The notes below the pieces were generated by a model. That model did not search any database and had not been told where the DNA came from. It was given only the letters and a program-made list of their open reading frames with translations. Below, one piece after another: positions 17,798 through 26,812 of a DNA stretch of 64,000 bases. Location of the stretch: contig NZ_UETC01000008.1 in the NCBI RefSeq assembly GCF_900116765.1, positions 62,001 to 126,000 on the forward strand, in the 5' to 3' direction. Made by a program: the position numbers and the translations under genes. The stretch is from Jannaschia seohaensis. GTDB taxonomy: Bacteria > Pseudomonadota > Alphaproteobacteria > Rhodobacterales > Rhodobacteraceae. Position 1 is the first letter of the stretch; each line of letters opens with the position of its first letter.

Positions 17798-19174
17798 TCA
17801 GACCTTCTTCTGAATGACGATTTCGACACGCCGGTTGCGGGCGCGCCCCTCGCGGGTGCCGTTATCGGCGATGGGCTCGCTCGCCGCGCGGCCCTCGGAG
17901 CTGACCAGCCCCGCGGGCACGCCCAGTTCCACAAGCATGTCGGCGATGGTCTTGGCCCGCGCCTCGCTCAGCCGCTGGTTGGAGCCGAAGGGGTTCGACG
18001 CCTGGACCGGGATACTGTCGGTATGGCCCACCACCTTGACCGAGCCGATCAGCTCCACATTATCGACGATCGTCCGGCCAATGCTGCCGATCAGCTCGTT
18101 ATACTCGGTGTTCAGATCGGCCCGGGCGGAGCGGAACACCTCCGGCGCCGCGCCCAGCACGACCAGCTTAGCGAGCGCGACGTCTTCGGGAATCTGCACG
18201 TCCGTAATGGCCGAGACCCGGTCCGGCGGCGCGGCCTCGACGAAGAGCGGCAGGATCTCGAAGACGAAAGGCTCGGCCACGAGCACGACCTGCGGCTCGA
18301 CCGTCTCGATCACCGGGCGGAAGATCTCGGCCCGCTCGGGCGGCGGCAGAACCTCGGCCAGGGTATAGAGCTGCTCACCCCGGTCGCTCAGCAGAATCCC
18401 GAGCCCGACATAGGTGCCGGTGATGACGGCCACCGCCAGGACGCCGACGGACCAGAGCGGCACGACGAAGCCGCGATCCTCGTCATCGGCCTCGACCCCT
18501 TTCCAATGCGGCGAGAGGGCGGCGTCCTCGGCGTCGCGGTCGCGCAGCACGCGGGCCAGCTGGCCGCGCAGCGCTGCCACCGCGCCGTCCCCGGCCGCGC
18601 CCGAGACGCGGTGCTTGCCGCGAAAGCCCAGCGAGAGGCACAGAAAGACCAGCTCCAGCAGCTGCGGGTCGCGCTCGGGATGGCGCAGCAGGTCTTCGGC
18701 CAGGGCGTAGAACCGTTCGCCCGCATCGACATTGCCATACATCTGCGCGACCAGCGGGTTGCGCGGCCAGCCGCTGGACCCGCCCCAGGGCGTGTTGATG
18801 GCGATGTCGTCTAAAAGCGCGCCGACGAACCACGCGCCCTGGTCGGCCCGCGACAGCGGCACGCCGCGGGCGACGGCGGTGTCGCGGGAATGGATCAGGT
18901 TCTCCAGCAGGCGCGCGCGCAGCACCTCCGGGTTCTCGGGCTGGGTGGCGCGTTCCATCTCCGGGGCGATGCCGAGCAGCGCGGCGAAGGCGGCGACCAG
19001 CGCGTTGTCGGTCGCCCGGCTGCTGCGGATCGGCGCGCCCGGCTCGATCGGGGCGGCGACAGGCGCCGCGCGGGCGGGCGCTTGGGCCTGCGCGGGCCGG
19101 CCTTGCGAGGGCCGCGGCCGGATGCGCGTGCGCCCGGCATCGTTGCTCAGGCCGAACGGATCCTCGTCGCTCAT
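17798..19174 (-). CDS. tssL: TssL (DotU) with C-terminal OmpA-like domain
   Basis: A 458-residue protein. Residues of about 55-215 form the DotU cytoplasmic domain, with the family motifs LLDDIAINTPWG (120-131) and ELVFLCLSLGFRGK (174-187). One transmembrane helix covers about 236-261. The periplasmic C-terminus is an OmpA-like peptidoglycan-binding domain (VKVVGHTDSIP, NQRLSEARA, RNRRVEIVI), so this is the evolved TssL form that anchors the membrane complex directly in the cell wall. It lies between tssK (13 bp) and tssM (3 bp), as expected for the baseplate-membrane complex part of the operon. The Pro/Ala-rich first 50 residues are probably disordered. Confidence 0.95.
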   Translation of the reverse strand: MSDEDPFGLSNDAGRTRIRPRPSQGRPAQAQAPARAAPVAAPIEPGAPIRSSRATDNALVAAFAALLGIAPEMERATQPENPEVLRARLLENLIHSRDTAVARGVPLSRADQGAWFVGALLDDIAINTPWGGSSGWPRNPLVAQMYGNVDAGERFYALAEDLLRHPERDPQLLELVFLCLSLGFRGKHRVSGAAGDGAVAALRGQLARVLRDRDAEDAALSPHWKGVEADDEDRGFVVPLWSVGVLAVAVITGTYVGLGILLSDRGEQLYTLAEVLPPPERAEIFRPVIETVEPQVVLVAEPFVFEILPLFVEAAPPDRVSAITDVQIPEDVALAKLVVLGAAPEVFRSARADLNTEYNELIGSIGRTIVDNVELIGSVKVVGHTDSIPVQASNPFGSNQRLSEARAKTIADMLVELGVPAGLVSSEGRAASEPIADNGTREGRARNRRVEIVIQKKV

Positions 19175-19187
19175 CTCCGCCTCCTCC

Positions 19188-20522
19188 TCACCGGCTCACC
19201 GCATAGCAATCGACCTCGGGCTGCCGGGGCAGGTCGCCCGCCACCCCCAGCACGAAGCCCGGCGCGTCGGCCAAAGCGGCCCAGTGCTCGGACGACCGGT
19301 CGAGCTCCAGGCAGAGCCGGTCGCCATCATAGGGGATTTCGCGGGGCTGCGAGTTGAGCGGCTTGAGCGGGATGCCCGTCAGCCGCGCGGTCCAGAGCTT
19401 GTCGAACGAGCCCGCCGCGCCCACCGTCGCCTGATCGACGAAGATCTTGCGCAGCAGCGCCTCGCTGAGATCGCCGCCCACGCGCAGCACGATGCGGCTG
19501 GAATGGATGATCTCGGGGTTGTCGATCCGCACCGTCCAGATGTTGTCGGAATGACGCGAGACCTGGAGCGCGCGGCTCTTGGGCGCGACATGCTGGAGGG
19601 ACAGCACGAGGCTGCGCAGCGTGTCGGCCAGTGCGCCGAACGCCTCGCCGGGGCTGATATGGTCGTAGACCGGCAAGTCCCGCATCCGCCGATCCGAGGC
19701 GCCATAGGTCGCCATCCGGCCGGCGATGCCCGCCAGTTCCAGGAACAGCTCGGACGGGTGGACATCGTCCTGCGCCAAAAGATGCGCCAGCCGCGGCAGG
19801 GCGGAGTTGGCGATCTCCAGGATCAGCAGGTTCTCCATCGACGCGCCGGTGCCGCCCCGCACCATCGAGCCATGGGCGTCGGCGATGCGATCGATGCCGG
19901 TCACCAGCTCACGCAGGAGGGTCGCATACCAGGGCACCGCGCCGATCCGCAGTGCGGGCGCAAGAAAGCTGCGGTCGATGCCAACGGCTCCCTCGGTGGT
20001 GAGCCCCTCGATCCGGGCGATGGGCAAGGTGGTATAGCCCGCCGTCTCGTCGCCGGGCAGAAGCAGCTTGGGCGCCGGGCGCGCGACCTCGATCTCGTTG
20101 GGCTCGGCGCCGCCTCGTATCGCGTCGCGGGTGGTTGCGTAATAGCCGCGCAGCCGCGCGCCGCCGGGCGCGTCATGGGCGGCGTCGATCTCGACCCCGC
20201 CCTCTGCATGGGCGGGCAGCGCCAGATGCACGAGCCCCGCGGCGGTGTCGCCGGTGACGGGGACCGGCTCGATCGGCTCGACCCCGTCGGGCGCGTCGAA
20301 GACCGTCCCGTCGGGCAGCACGCCCACCGCCGCGCTGAGGCCGACCTGCCCTGCATCGAGCGCCGCCTGGTCCAGCTCCAGCCGCCGGAACCCGAAGCCC
20401 TGGAGCGGCTGCGCCGCCAGGAGCTGCCGGACCAGCCAGTCGACATGCCGGTCCTGCTGCTGGAGGTGCTGGGTCCGCAGGAACAGCCCTTCGGACCAGA
20501 CGACTTTGCCCGCACTCGTCAT
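19188..20522 (-). CDS. tssK: TssK, T6SS baseplate-membrane complex connector
   Basis: A 444-residue protein with the family N-terminus KVVWSEGLFLRTQHLQQQDR. TssK is a trimeric adaptor linking the TssEFG baseplate wedge to the TssL/TssM membrane complex, on the cytoplasmic side. Length and the central VLSLQHVAPKSRALQ region are typical. The ATG at 20522 lies 14 bp after the tssJ stop, in the order tssJ-K-L-M. Confidence 0.95.
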   Translation of the reverse strand: MTSAGKVVWSEGLFLRTQHLQQQDRHVDWLVRQLLAAQPLQGFGFRRLELDQAALDAGQVGLSAAVGVLPDGTVFDAPDGVEPIEPVPVTGDTAAGLVHLALPAHAEGGVEIDAAHDAPGGARLRGYYATTRDAIRGGAEPNEIEVARPAPKLLLPGDETAGYTTLPIARIEGLTTEGAVGIDRSFLAPALRIGAVPWYATLLRELVTGIDRIADAHGSMVRGGTGASMENLLILEIANSALPRLAHLLAQDDVHPSELFLELAGIAGRMATYGASDRRMRDLPVYDHISPGEAFGALADTLRSLVLSLQHVAPKSRALQVSRHSDNIWTVRIDNPEIIHSSRIVLRVGGDLSEALLRKIFVDQATVGAAGSFDKLWTARLTGIPLKPLNSQPREIPYDGDRLCLELDRSSEHWAALADAPGFVLGVAGDLPRQPEVDCYAVSR

Positions 20523-20536
20523 ACCCGCCGCGATCC

Positions 20537-20983
20537 TCAGGCCAGGCTCAGGCCGGAAGGGCCGACGGAAATCGTGAGGCTCGAGGACTCGGTCGGCGCG
20601 GGGATCGTGCGGCGGACGGTCCGGCCGCTGGGATCGCGGAAGCCGGCCGTCACCCCGATCGTGCTGGTGTCCGGCTGGATCACCATCTGCAGCCCAGCCG
20701 TCCCGCCCGGCGCCAGAACCAGCCGGTCGGCGCGCACAAGATCGGCGCCGACCACGTTCGGGTCGCTCTGGAGCGCGATGTAATCCGCCGCCTCGAACGC
20801 CCCGGGAGAGCGCAGTTGCAGCACATGCACCGTCACCGGCACGTCCGAGCCGCCCGAGGGGTTCATGCCCGGCAGGCCCTGGGCGTTCACGGTCAGGATG
20901 TTGGGCGCCGCGGGCGTGCAGGCCGCGACCAGGGCCGTGGCCCCCGTGGCGGCGACAAATCCGCGTCGTGTCAGAACGATCAT
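20537..20983 (-). CDS. tssJ: TssJ, outer-membrane lipoprotein, with Tat-like signal
   Basis: A 148-residue lipoprotein. The signal peptide carries a lipobox LVAAC, with Cys22 as the lipidated residue, and a beta-sandwich of about 110 residues follows, as in TssJ. TssJ holds the TssM periplasmic tip at the outer membrane. The signal contains TRRGFV just before the hydrophobic stretch, which matches a twin-arginine translocation motif; most TssJ proteins use ordinary Sec-type lipoprotein signals. Position between tagH and tssK supports the call, because sequence conservation of TssJ is low. Confidence 0.85.
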   Translation of the reverse strand: MIVLTRRGFVAATGATALVAACTPAAPNILTVNAQGLPGMNPSGGSDVPVTVHVLQLRSPGAFEAADYIALQSDPNVVGADLVRADRLVLAPGGTAGLQMVIQPDTSTIGVTAGFRDPSGRTVRRTIPAPTESSSLTISVGPSGLSLA

Positions 20984-21028
20984 GTCAGGTCCTCCCTCTC
21001 CATGGGTGCGGGCACGCAGGCCCGCCGG

Positions 21029-22591
21029 TCAAGTCTCATAGGCATCCCGGAAATCCGCGCCGACCTCGCCCAGGAAATCCTTCTCGGCCGCCTCGGCGAT
21101 CTTGCGATAGCGCGCCTCGTAGAGTTGCCAGAGCTTGGCGTTCTTGCCGCCCGCCATCAACTGCCCGAGCAAGCCGATCTCGGTCATCTCGGCCTCGATG
21201 GCGGAGGGCTCGAACTTGTCGATCATCTTGCGCAGCGCGACCTGCACGGCGGTCCAGGTGCGCACCTGGTGGTCGGTCAGGTCGCGGAACGCCTCGCCCA
21301 GCGCGGCATCGGCATCGAGATAGCCGCGGCTGCGGCGCTGGAGCATGATGGACAGCGCATCCTCGGGCGTGGCCATGAATTTCAGCGGGTTGACGTCGGC
21401 GCTGGCGATGATGGTCTGGGCCACCCGCGCCTTTTGCTTGTTCATGGACCGGGCGCGCAGCAGCAGCATCACGCCCTCGGTCATCTTCCGGGTGGCCGCG
21501 CCGATCTGGGCGGCAGCCTCCACGGGGTCGATATCGGCGTAATCCGCCGGGTCCAGACCCATCCCCTGGAGCAACGCATGGAAGACGGCGGTCTCGTCCG
21601 GGCTGGCCCCGGTCGCGGGCGCCGGCCGTTGCGGAGGCGGGCCGGGTTCGGGCGGGGGCGCAGGCTCGGGCGGTGCGGCCCGAGGCGCGGGCTCCGGCTC
21701 GGGCTCGGGGCGCGGCGCGGGGTCCGGCTTTGGGGTGTAGGTGGCGTGGGACGGAACGTCGAAAGATGGCGGCGGCGGGGTATGCGGTGGCCGGGGCGCT
21801 ATCGCGGGCTCCGGCGGCGGAGGCACGTCCGACGACCGGCCCGCTTGGGGATCGGAGGGCGGAACGGGCGGGGGCGGGCTGCTCCAGTCGCCGAACGGAT
21901 CGCGCGGTGCCTCCGGCGGGGCGGCCGTGGGGGGCTCAGGCACCGAGGACGGAGGCGGCGGGGCGGGCGGCGACGGCGGAGACGCGCTCACGCCCTTGAA
22001 CCAGTCATGCCCGTCCGAGGGCGGCGGAGGCGGACTCGGCTCCGATCGCGGGATGTTCAGGTCCAGCGCGAAGGGATCGTCCTGATCGAGAGGCCGGGGC
22101 ACACGGCGCTCCGGCGGGGCGGCCGGGTCTTCCCGCTTCGGCGACATCAGGCCGAACGGATCCGGCAGGCTCTCGGGCCGCTTGGGCGGCTCCGGCGCGG
22201 GCTCGGACGGGCCAAAGTCGAAGTCGAAGGACATCCCGCCCCGGACCGGCGCGGAGGGCGGCGCGGCCGGCGCCTCCCGCGCCGCCTCGATCCGGATGAC
22301 GAAATCTCCCAGGCGCAGGCGCATGCCCGGCTCGACCGGAACCTGATTGCCACTGCCCACGGGATGCGCGGCATTGTCGATATAGAGCCCGCCGGAGGAG
22401 GCATCGGCGGCCATCACCACCCCATCCTCCATCGTCAGGATGCAATGCCGTCGCGAAACGAACATCTCGGGATCGTCGATCTGCCAATCGGCATCGTCGC
22501 TGCGACCGATCACGAAACGCCCCTCGTCGAAGAGTCTTTCGCTGACCGCCTGCGGGTGCGGTGCGTTTTCCAGGACCAGTCGGATGCTCAT
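21029..22591 (-). CDS. tagH: TagH/Fha, FHA-domain T6SS regulator
   Basis: A 520-residue protein with an N-terminal FHA domain (about 5-95; GRFVIGRSDDADWQI, VSRRHC, LGDFVIRI). A roughly 230-residue linker is very rich in Pro, and the conserved TagH C-terminal domain covers about 345-520. The FHA domain reads phosphothreonine placed by PpkA, and the protein switches T6SS assembly on. The frame is open further upstream, but the ATG at 22591 begins the FHA domain and overlaps the tssG stop by 4 bp (ATGA), so it is the chosen start. The proline-rich linker is likely flexible and variable in length. Confidence 0.93.
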   Translation of the reverse strand: MSIRLVLENAPHPQAVSERLFDEGRFVIGRSDDADWQIDDPEMFVSRRHCILTMEDGVVMAADASSGGLYIDNAAHPVGSGNQVPVEPGMRLRLGDFVIRIEAAREAPAAPPSAPVRGGMSFDFDFGPSEPAPEPPKRPESLPDPFGLMSPKREDPAAPPERRVPRPLDQDDPFALDLNIPRSEPSPPPPPSDGHDWFKGVSASPPSPPAPPPPSSVPEPPTAAPPEAPRDPFGDWSSPPPPVPPSDPQAGRSSDVPPPPEPAIAPRPPHTPPPPSFDVPSHATYTPKPDPAPRPEPEPEPAPRAAPPEPAPPPEPGPPPQRPAPATGASPDETAVFHALLQGMGLDPADYADIDPVEAAAQIGAATRKMTEGVMLLLRARSMNKQKARVAQTIIASADVNPLKFMATPEDALSIMLQRRSRGYLDADAALGEAFRDLTDHQVRTWTAVQVALRKMIDKFEPSAIEAEMTEIGLLGQLMAGGKNAKLWQLYEARYRKIAEAAEKDFLGEVGADFRDAYET

Positions 22592-23691
22592 GCCGCTTCC
22601 TCCGTCACGTTCCGCCCGGGCATGTCGGTGACACGCCGGAAGACGAGATCTCGCGCGCCCCGCTCCGGGTCGGGCGCCAGCCAGGCCGTCCGGTCGAGTT
22701 GCGTCTCGCCCAGACGCGCAGCGGGCACCTCCCCCGGCGCCAGCGTCAGGCGCAGGTCGAAGACCAGCTCCTGCCCCGCCGCGAAGCGGATCGCATGACG
22801 CAGCCTGGACCAAATCGTCTCATCCGCCAACACCGCCTCCAATTCGGCGCGCGTGAGCGGGCCGAGTTCCAGCTCCGCGCGGCTCTGGCGGTCGAAGACC
22901 CGCGCGCCCACCACCGCCTCGGAGCCCAGCCGCGCATGGGCCATGCCAAGGCGCGTCTGCTGCCCGGGCGCGATGTCGAGCCAGACGCCGACGAATTCAT
23001 GGAGCTTCACCGGCAGGCCGATCACCGTCTCCAGGAAGGTCGTCAGATTCTCGGGGCTGCGCGCCATCTGCGCCAGCGAGGTCGCGTGCCGCAGCTTCGC
23101 CGCCGAGAGGCTCGGGTCGCCATCGCACTCGGCGCCCGGCAGGCCCAGACCGGCCAGCGCGCGCATCATCGCCGTGATCCGACCGCCATCGCCATGGGCG
23201 ATCTGCACGTCCGGCCGCGCATCCGCCCAGGCGCGCCAATAGAGCGCGATCATCCGGTGCTGGAGCAGGTTCAGGAGGTCCAGAAACGAGGTGTCGGCGG
23301 TCGCGCCCCCGGCACCGCCATCCCCGGCCGCGCCGGTGAACCAGCGGTTCGACTGCCGCGAGATGATCCAGCGGGTCAGGTGCAGCGGCATCGGCCCCTC
23401 GGGCCCGATCAGCCCGATGGCGTTGACCGAGACCTCGGTGCGCCCGTCCCGCGTCCGTTCGCGGATCTGAGCCACGTCGCTGGCGGCGAAGCCCAAACGC
23501 GGGGCCTGGCCCAGCCGGGCGGGCTCGCGCTCGGGCCCGCCGGCGCGGCCGAAGCGGTTGCCCCCCGTCTCCATGTCCCGCAGCAGGGCAAAGAAGTCCT
23601 GCGCATGGGCCGGCGGTGCCTTTGCGGCGGGGTCGGTCTGCGGCAGGGGCGGGGTCAGATCGGGGCGCGGGTGCCCGGCGTCGTCGGCCAT
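22588..23691 (-). CDS. tssG: TssG, T6SS baseplate component
   Basis: A 367-residue baseplate wedge protein that pairs with two copies of TssF. Family features include FFALLRDMETG near the start, the GLIGPEGPMPLHLTR stretch, and the later GVWLDIAPGQQTRLG. The frame is open upstream inside tssF; the ATG at 23691 is chosen because homology begins close after it. It overlaps tssF by 37 bp and tagH by 4 bp, showing tight translational coupling. Confidence 0.93.
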   Translation of the reverse strand: MADDAGHPRPDLTPPLPQTDPAAKAPPAHAQDFFALLRDMETGGNRFGRAGGPEREPARLGQAPRLGFAASDVAQIRERTRDGRTEVSVNAIGLIGPEGPMPLHLTRWIISRQSNRWFTGAAGDGGAGGATADTSFLDLLNLLQHRMIALYWRAWADARPDVQIAHGDGGRITAMMRALAGLGLPGAECDGDPSLSAAKLRHATSLAQMARSPENLTTFLETVIGLPVKLHEFVGVWLDIAPGQQTRLGMAHARLGSEAVVGARVFDRQSRAELELGPLTRAELEAVLADETIWSRLRHAIRFAAGQELVFDLRLTLAPGEVPAARLGETQLDRTAWLAPDPERGARDLVFRRVTDMPGRNVTEEAA

Positions 23692-25544
23692 CTCACCTCC
23701 GTCTGTCTCCGCATCAGGCGGGTCTTGGTGCGCACGAAACTGTTCGTCGCCGTATGGCGCGAAAAGAGCTGCGCCAGGATCGCCGAGAGCAAAAGTTCGC
23801 TCCCGTCGCCCAGCAGCGTCTCGTTGATGTCGAGCGTGATCTCGGTGCCGTGGCCGAAGGCGATCGGGCCAGGCAGGGCCAGCCGGTCCATCACCTGGCC
23901 GGAGCGCACGCGCTCCAACGCCTCGCCATGGCGGGCGAGATCGGGATCGCCGCGGTCCGCATAAAGCTGGATCAGCGCGCGGAGCGGCGCGGCATCGGCC
24001 CCATCGGCGGCCAGCGACAGATGGTTGAGCGACAGCTGCGCGATCCAGCGCCAGCTCAGGTCGTCCATCTTCGCCTCGCCCTTGGCGCCCGATGGGAGGC
24101 TGGCACGCAGGCTGGACCGGGGCCGCCGCATCGCGCCGAGCAGCTTGACGCGGCCTACCGGGTCGCCGGTCTCGAGCGTCAGAGTCGGGTTGTCGTCCAG
24201 GATCGGCAGATCGCGATTGGTGCACAGCGCCCGGATGTCCAGCCGCCGCAGCCGCCCCGTCCGAGGGCCCCGGCCCGGATCGCTGATCGCGATCTGAAAA
24301 TCGTCGCCGATATAGCTGGACCGGGTCTGGCCGCGGCGCACTTCGTCGGTATCCGGGCGGCGGGGGCGCCGTTCGGCGGTATAGACATAGCCCGACCGCT
24401 CTCCGGGGCGGGGCGCCACCGAAAAGAGCGGGGCGATGCGCGCATCGGGCCCCTCGGTCTCGGCGTCCTCGACCCGCAGCAGGCGGTAGATCTCGAAATC
24501 CTTGGGCCGCGTGCGGTCGGCATGGACGGTGTGGCTGGATCGACCGGGGCGCAGCTCCACCAGGTTGCACTCATGCTCGAAGAGGTTGACCACCGGCGTG
24601 ACATGCAGCCGCAGATCCGCCGTCGAGAGCGCCGAGAGGGCCGGGTCCGCGCGGCCCAGCGGCACGACGATCTCGATGCCCTGCCCGTCGTCCTTGGCCA
24701 CGCGCACCGCCGGCGACAGGCCCGAGAGCCGCATCCCGTGAAATCGCGCGGGCATCAGGAAATACTCCCGCAACAGGCGGTAGCCCTCGAAGGAGGGGCG
24801 CACCCGGGGCAAGAGCCCGGTCTCGTCGCCAATGCCGACCATCTGCGGTCGTCCGATGGGCCGATAGGGCGCATCCGACCCGGCCGCGCGCGCCAGCGCC
24901 CCCTGCCCCGCCCCGAACACCGCGTCGAAGAGCGGCCCGCCCCGCGGCCCCATCCCGAAATGCACCGTCAGCGCGTCGAGCGACAGATCGGCCAGCCGCC
25001 CGGCCCCGCGCCGGGCCAGCCGGATGCGCAGCCCCGCCGCCACGTCCCGCGACGCCGCGTCCGACACGCCCGCCTGCACCAGCGCACTGCGGTCCTGGAG
25101 ATAGGTCACATCGGTCAGCGTGACCGGCCAGAGATGGACGTCCTCGGACGTGGTATAGGTGGCGCGGGTGCGCAGCCCCTCGCGCAGGCCGGCGATCATT
25201 CGCGTGCCGCGCCGCATCAGATGCCCGTCGAGCATCGTGTCGACCTGCGGGCCCGGCTCCATCTGGGCCAGGGTCATCGCGGGCGCGGGGCCGGCGAGGT
25301 CGGGGTAAAGCGTGTCGAGCAGCGTGCGCACATAGCGGCTGCTCTCCACGTCCAGCTTCAGCCGGGTGCGCGCGGCGAGATAGGCGACCCCTTCCAGCAG
25401 GCGTTCGACATAGGGGTCCGGGCACGGCGTGGTGTCGATCGACAGGCTGCCCGCGGCATTCGGGTTGAGGGCCGCGAACTCGGTCGCGAGGGCGCGGATA
25501 TGCTCCAACTCGGCCTCGTAGTAGTCGAGAAACATCCGGTCCAT
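23655..25544 (-). CDS. tssF: TssF, T6SS baseplate component
   Basis: A 629-residue protein beginning MDRMFLDYYEAELEHIRALA, a typical TssF N-terminus, with PDPYVERLLEGVAYLAARTR soon after. TssF and TssG form the wedge around the VgrG hub. Length matches the family (about 580-640). Start and stop overlap the neighbours: TGATG with tssE (1 bp) and 37 bp with tssG. Confidence 0.95.
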   Translation of the reverse strand: MDRMFLDYYEAELEHIRALATEFAALNPNAAGSLSIDTTPCPDPYVERLLEGVAYLAARTRLKLDVESSRYVRTLLDTLYPDLAGPAPAMTLAQMEPGPQVDTMLDGHLMRRGTRMIAGLREGLRTRATYTTSEDVHLWPVTLTDVTYLQDRSALVQAGVSDAASRDVAAGLRIRLARRGAGRLADLSLDALTVHFGMGPRGGPLFDAVFGAGQGALARAAGSDAPYRPIGRPQMVGIGDETGLLPRVRPSFEGYRLLREYFLMPARFHGMRLSGLSPAVRVAKDDGQGIEIVVPLGRADPALSALSTADLRLHVTPVVNLFEHECNLVELRPGRSSHTVHADRTRPKDFEIYRLLRVEDAETEGPDARIAPLFSVAPRPGERSGYVYTAERRPRRPDTDEVRRGQTRSSYIGDDFQIAISDPGRGPRTGRLRRLDIRALCTNRDLPILDDNPTLTLETGDPVGRVKLLGAMRRPRSSLRASLPSGAKGEAKMDDLSWRWIAQLSLNHLSLAADGADAAPLRALIQLYADRGDPDLARHGEALERVRSGQVMDRLALPGPIAFGHGTEITLDINETLLGDGSELLLSAILAQLFSRHTATNSFVRTKTRLMRRQTEVRWPTTPGTRAPI

Positions 25545-26266
25545 CAGACGGTGTCCAACGCCGTCGATGCCGCGCCGCTATCGAGGTCGATCGTGGTCGA
25601 CAGGCGCAGCCGCTCGGGAACCGGGGACAGCATCAGGATGCCGTCGATATCGATGCGCAGGCCGGTCTTGTCGCCGGTCTGCACCTTGACGCGGATGCTG
25701 TCGCGCTTGAGCCGCGGCTCGTAGATGGCCAGCACCTTCTTGATCTCGGCCGCGAGCCCGTCCTTGTCGAAATCCGAGCCGGACCGGCCGGAAAAGGACG
25801 GCACGCCGTAATTGACCACCGAGGACCGCACATTGGGGTAATCGGCAAGCATTTCGGCGGGCGTTTCGCGGTCGCGATGCTCCCGGTCGGTCAGCAGGAA
25901 CTCCGCTTCGAGCCGCTCGACATTGAAGAGCATCTCGATGTCGCGGCGCACGGCCTCGCGCAGGACATCCGGGGTGACGACAACGCCGCCCTCCTCCAGG
26001 CGGCGCTGTCGGACCGAGACGGCAGCCAGGCGGTGGGCAAGGCGACGGGTCGCCTCGTCCAGATCGTCTCGGGCCTCGATGGCGCGCATCCCCCCGGCGA
26101 CCAGGGCATCGACCTGCGCCGCATCGCCAAGGATGGCGGTCAGGTCGCGGTGCAGATCGCCGCGTTCGGCCAGAAGGCCCGGCAGGTCGTCGACCAGACG
26201 GTCCCAGAGGGACGGTTGGACGGCCTCCTGCCGAGCGACCAGCGATGCGCTGTCGAGATCCGGCAT
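25544..26266 (-). CDS. tssE: TssE, gp25-like baseplate protein
   Basis: A 240-residue protein whose second half is the gp25-like lysozyme-related fold used structurally in the baseplate (REAVRRDIEMLFNVERLEAE, YPNVRSSVVNYGVPSFSG, then AIYEPRLKRDSIRV). The first 100 residues or so are an N-terminal helical extension; typical TssE is about 140-180 residues, so this version is long. It nucleates sheath polymerisation next to TssF/TssG. It lies 25 bp after hcp and overlaps tssF by one base. Confidence 0.92.
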   Translation of the reverse strand: MPDLDSASLVARQEAVQPSLWDRLVDDLPGLLAERGDLHRDLTAILGDAAQVDALVAGGMRAIEARDDLDEATRRLAHRLAAVSVRQRRLEEGGVVVTPDVLREAVRRDIEMLFNVERLEAEFLLTDREHRDRETPAEMLADYPNVRSSVVNYGVPSFSGRSGSDFDKDGLAAEIKKVLAIYEPRLKRDSIRVKVQTGDKTGLRIDIDGILMLSPVPERLRLSTTIDLDSGAASTALDTV

Positions 26267-26291
26267 CGAGCAGCTTCAGACGCGCGCGCGC

Positions 26292-26780
26292 TCAGACACC
26301 TGCCGCGATGTCGTAGGTGATCTCGTGCTCGTCGCTGGCGTTGTGATCGTCGTCCTGGACGACGTACTTCACCGTGACGTTCTCGAAGACGAGCCCCACG
26401 ATCTCCTCGATCACTTGGCCGCCTTCATTCTCGCCGACGCCGATCGTCTCGAACTTGGAGATCGTCACGTTCTCCATCGTGATCGTATAGTAGTCGAGAT
26501 GCGCCTCGCCGCTGTCCTTGCGGACATAAAGAATCATTTCCTTGAAGGACTTGCCCTGCATACAGGACAGCGCGAGATACGGCGAGGACGCGTCGGTGAA
26601 CTTCCGCAGATAAAGCGCATCGACGAAGGCGCGGGCGCGTGCCCGTCCGCGGCCGACCTGCGCCGCCGAGCCCTGCTCGATGTTCCATTTGATGTCGTGG
26701 ATATCGATCTCGTCCTCGTGGTCGACCCGTTGGGACTCCCCCTGGATATCATCGATCTTCAGATAAGCCGTCAGTGGCAT
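26292..26780 (-). CDS. hcp: Hcp/TssD, T6SS inner tube protein
   Basis: A 162-residue tube protein that forms stacked hexameric rings and carries small effectors. Family features are AYLKIDDIQGES at the N-terminus, LALSCMQGKSFKEMILYVRK in the middle and the VSPY-like YYTITMENVTISKF. A strong purine-rich ribosome binding site (GAGAGGAGAGAG) precedes the ATG, fitting a highly expressed structural protein. It sits between tssC (32 bp) and tssE (25 bp). Confidence 0.96.
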   Translation of the reverse strand: MPLTAYLKIDDIQGESQRVDHEDEIDIHDIKWNIEQGSAAQVGRGRARARAFVDALYLRKFTDASSPYLALSCMQGKSFKEMILYVRKDSGEAHLDYYTITMENVTISKFETIGVGENEGGQVIEEIVGLVFENVTVKYVVQDDDHNASDEHEITYDIAAGV

Positions 26781-26812
26781 GGTCTCTCTCCTCTCAAGTT
26801 ATGCAGGTGTCT

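Noticed and set aside
14714-18814. Long plus-strand frames opposite tssM and tssL
   Set aside because: They mirror genuine minus-strand genes, have no recognised motif, and consist of repetitive Arg/Gly/Gln-rich sequence typical of antisense frames in high-GC DNA.
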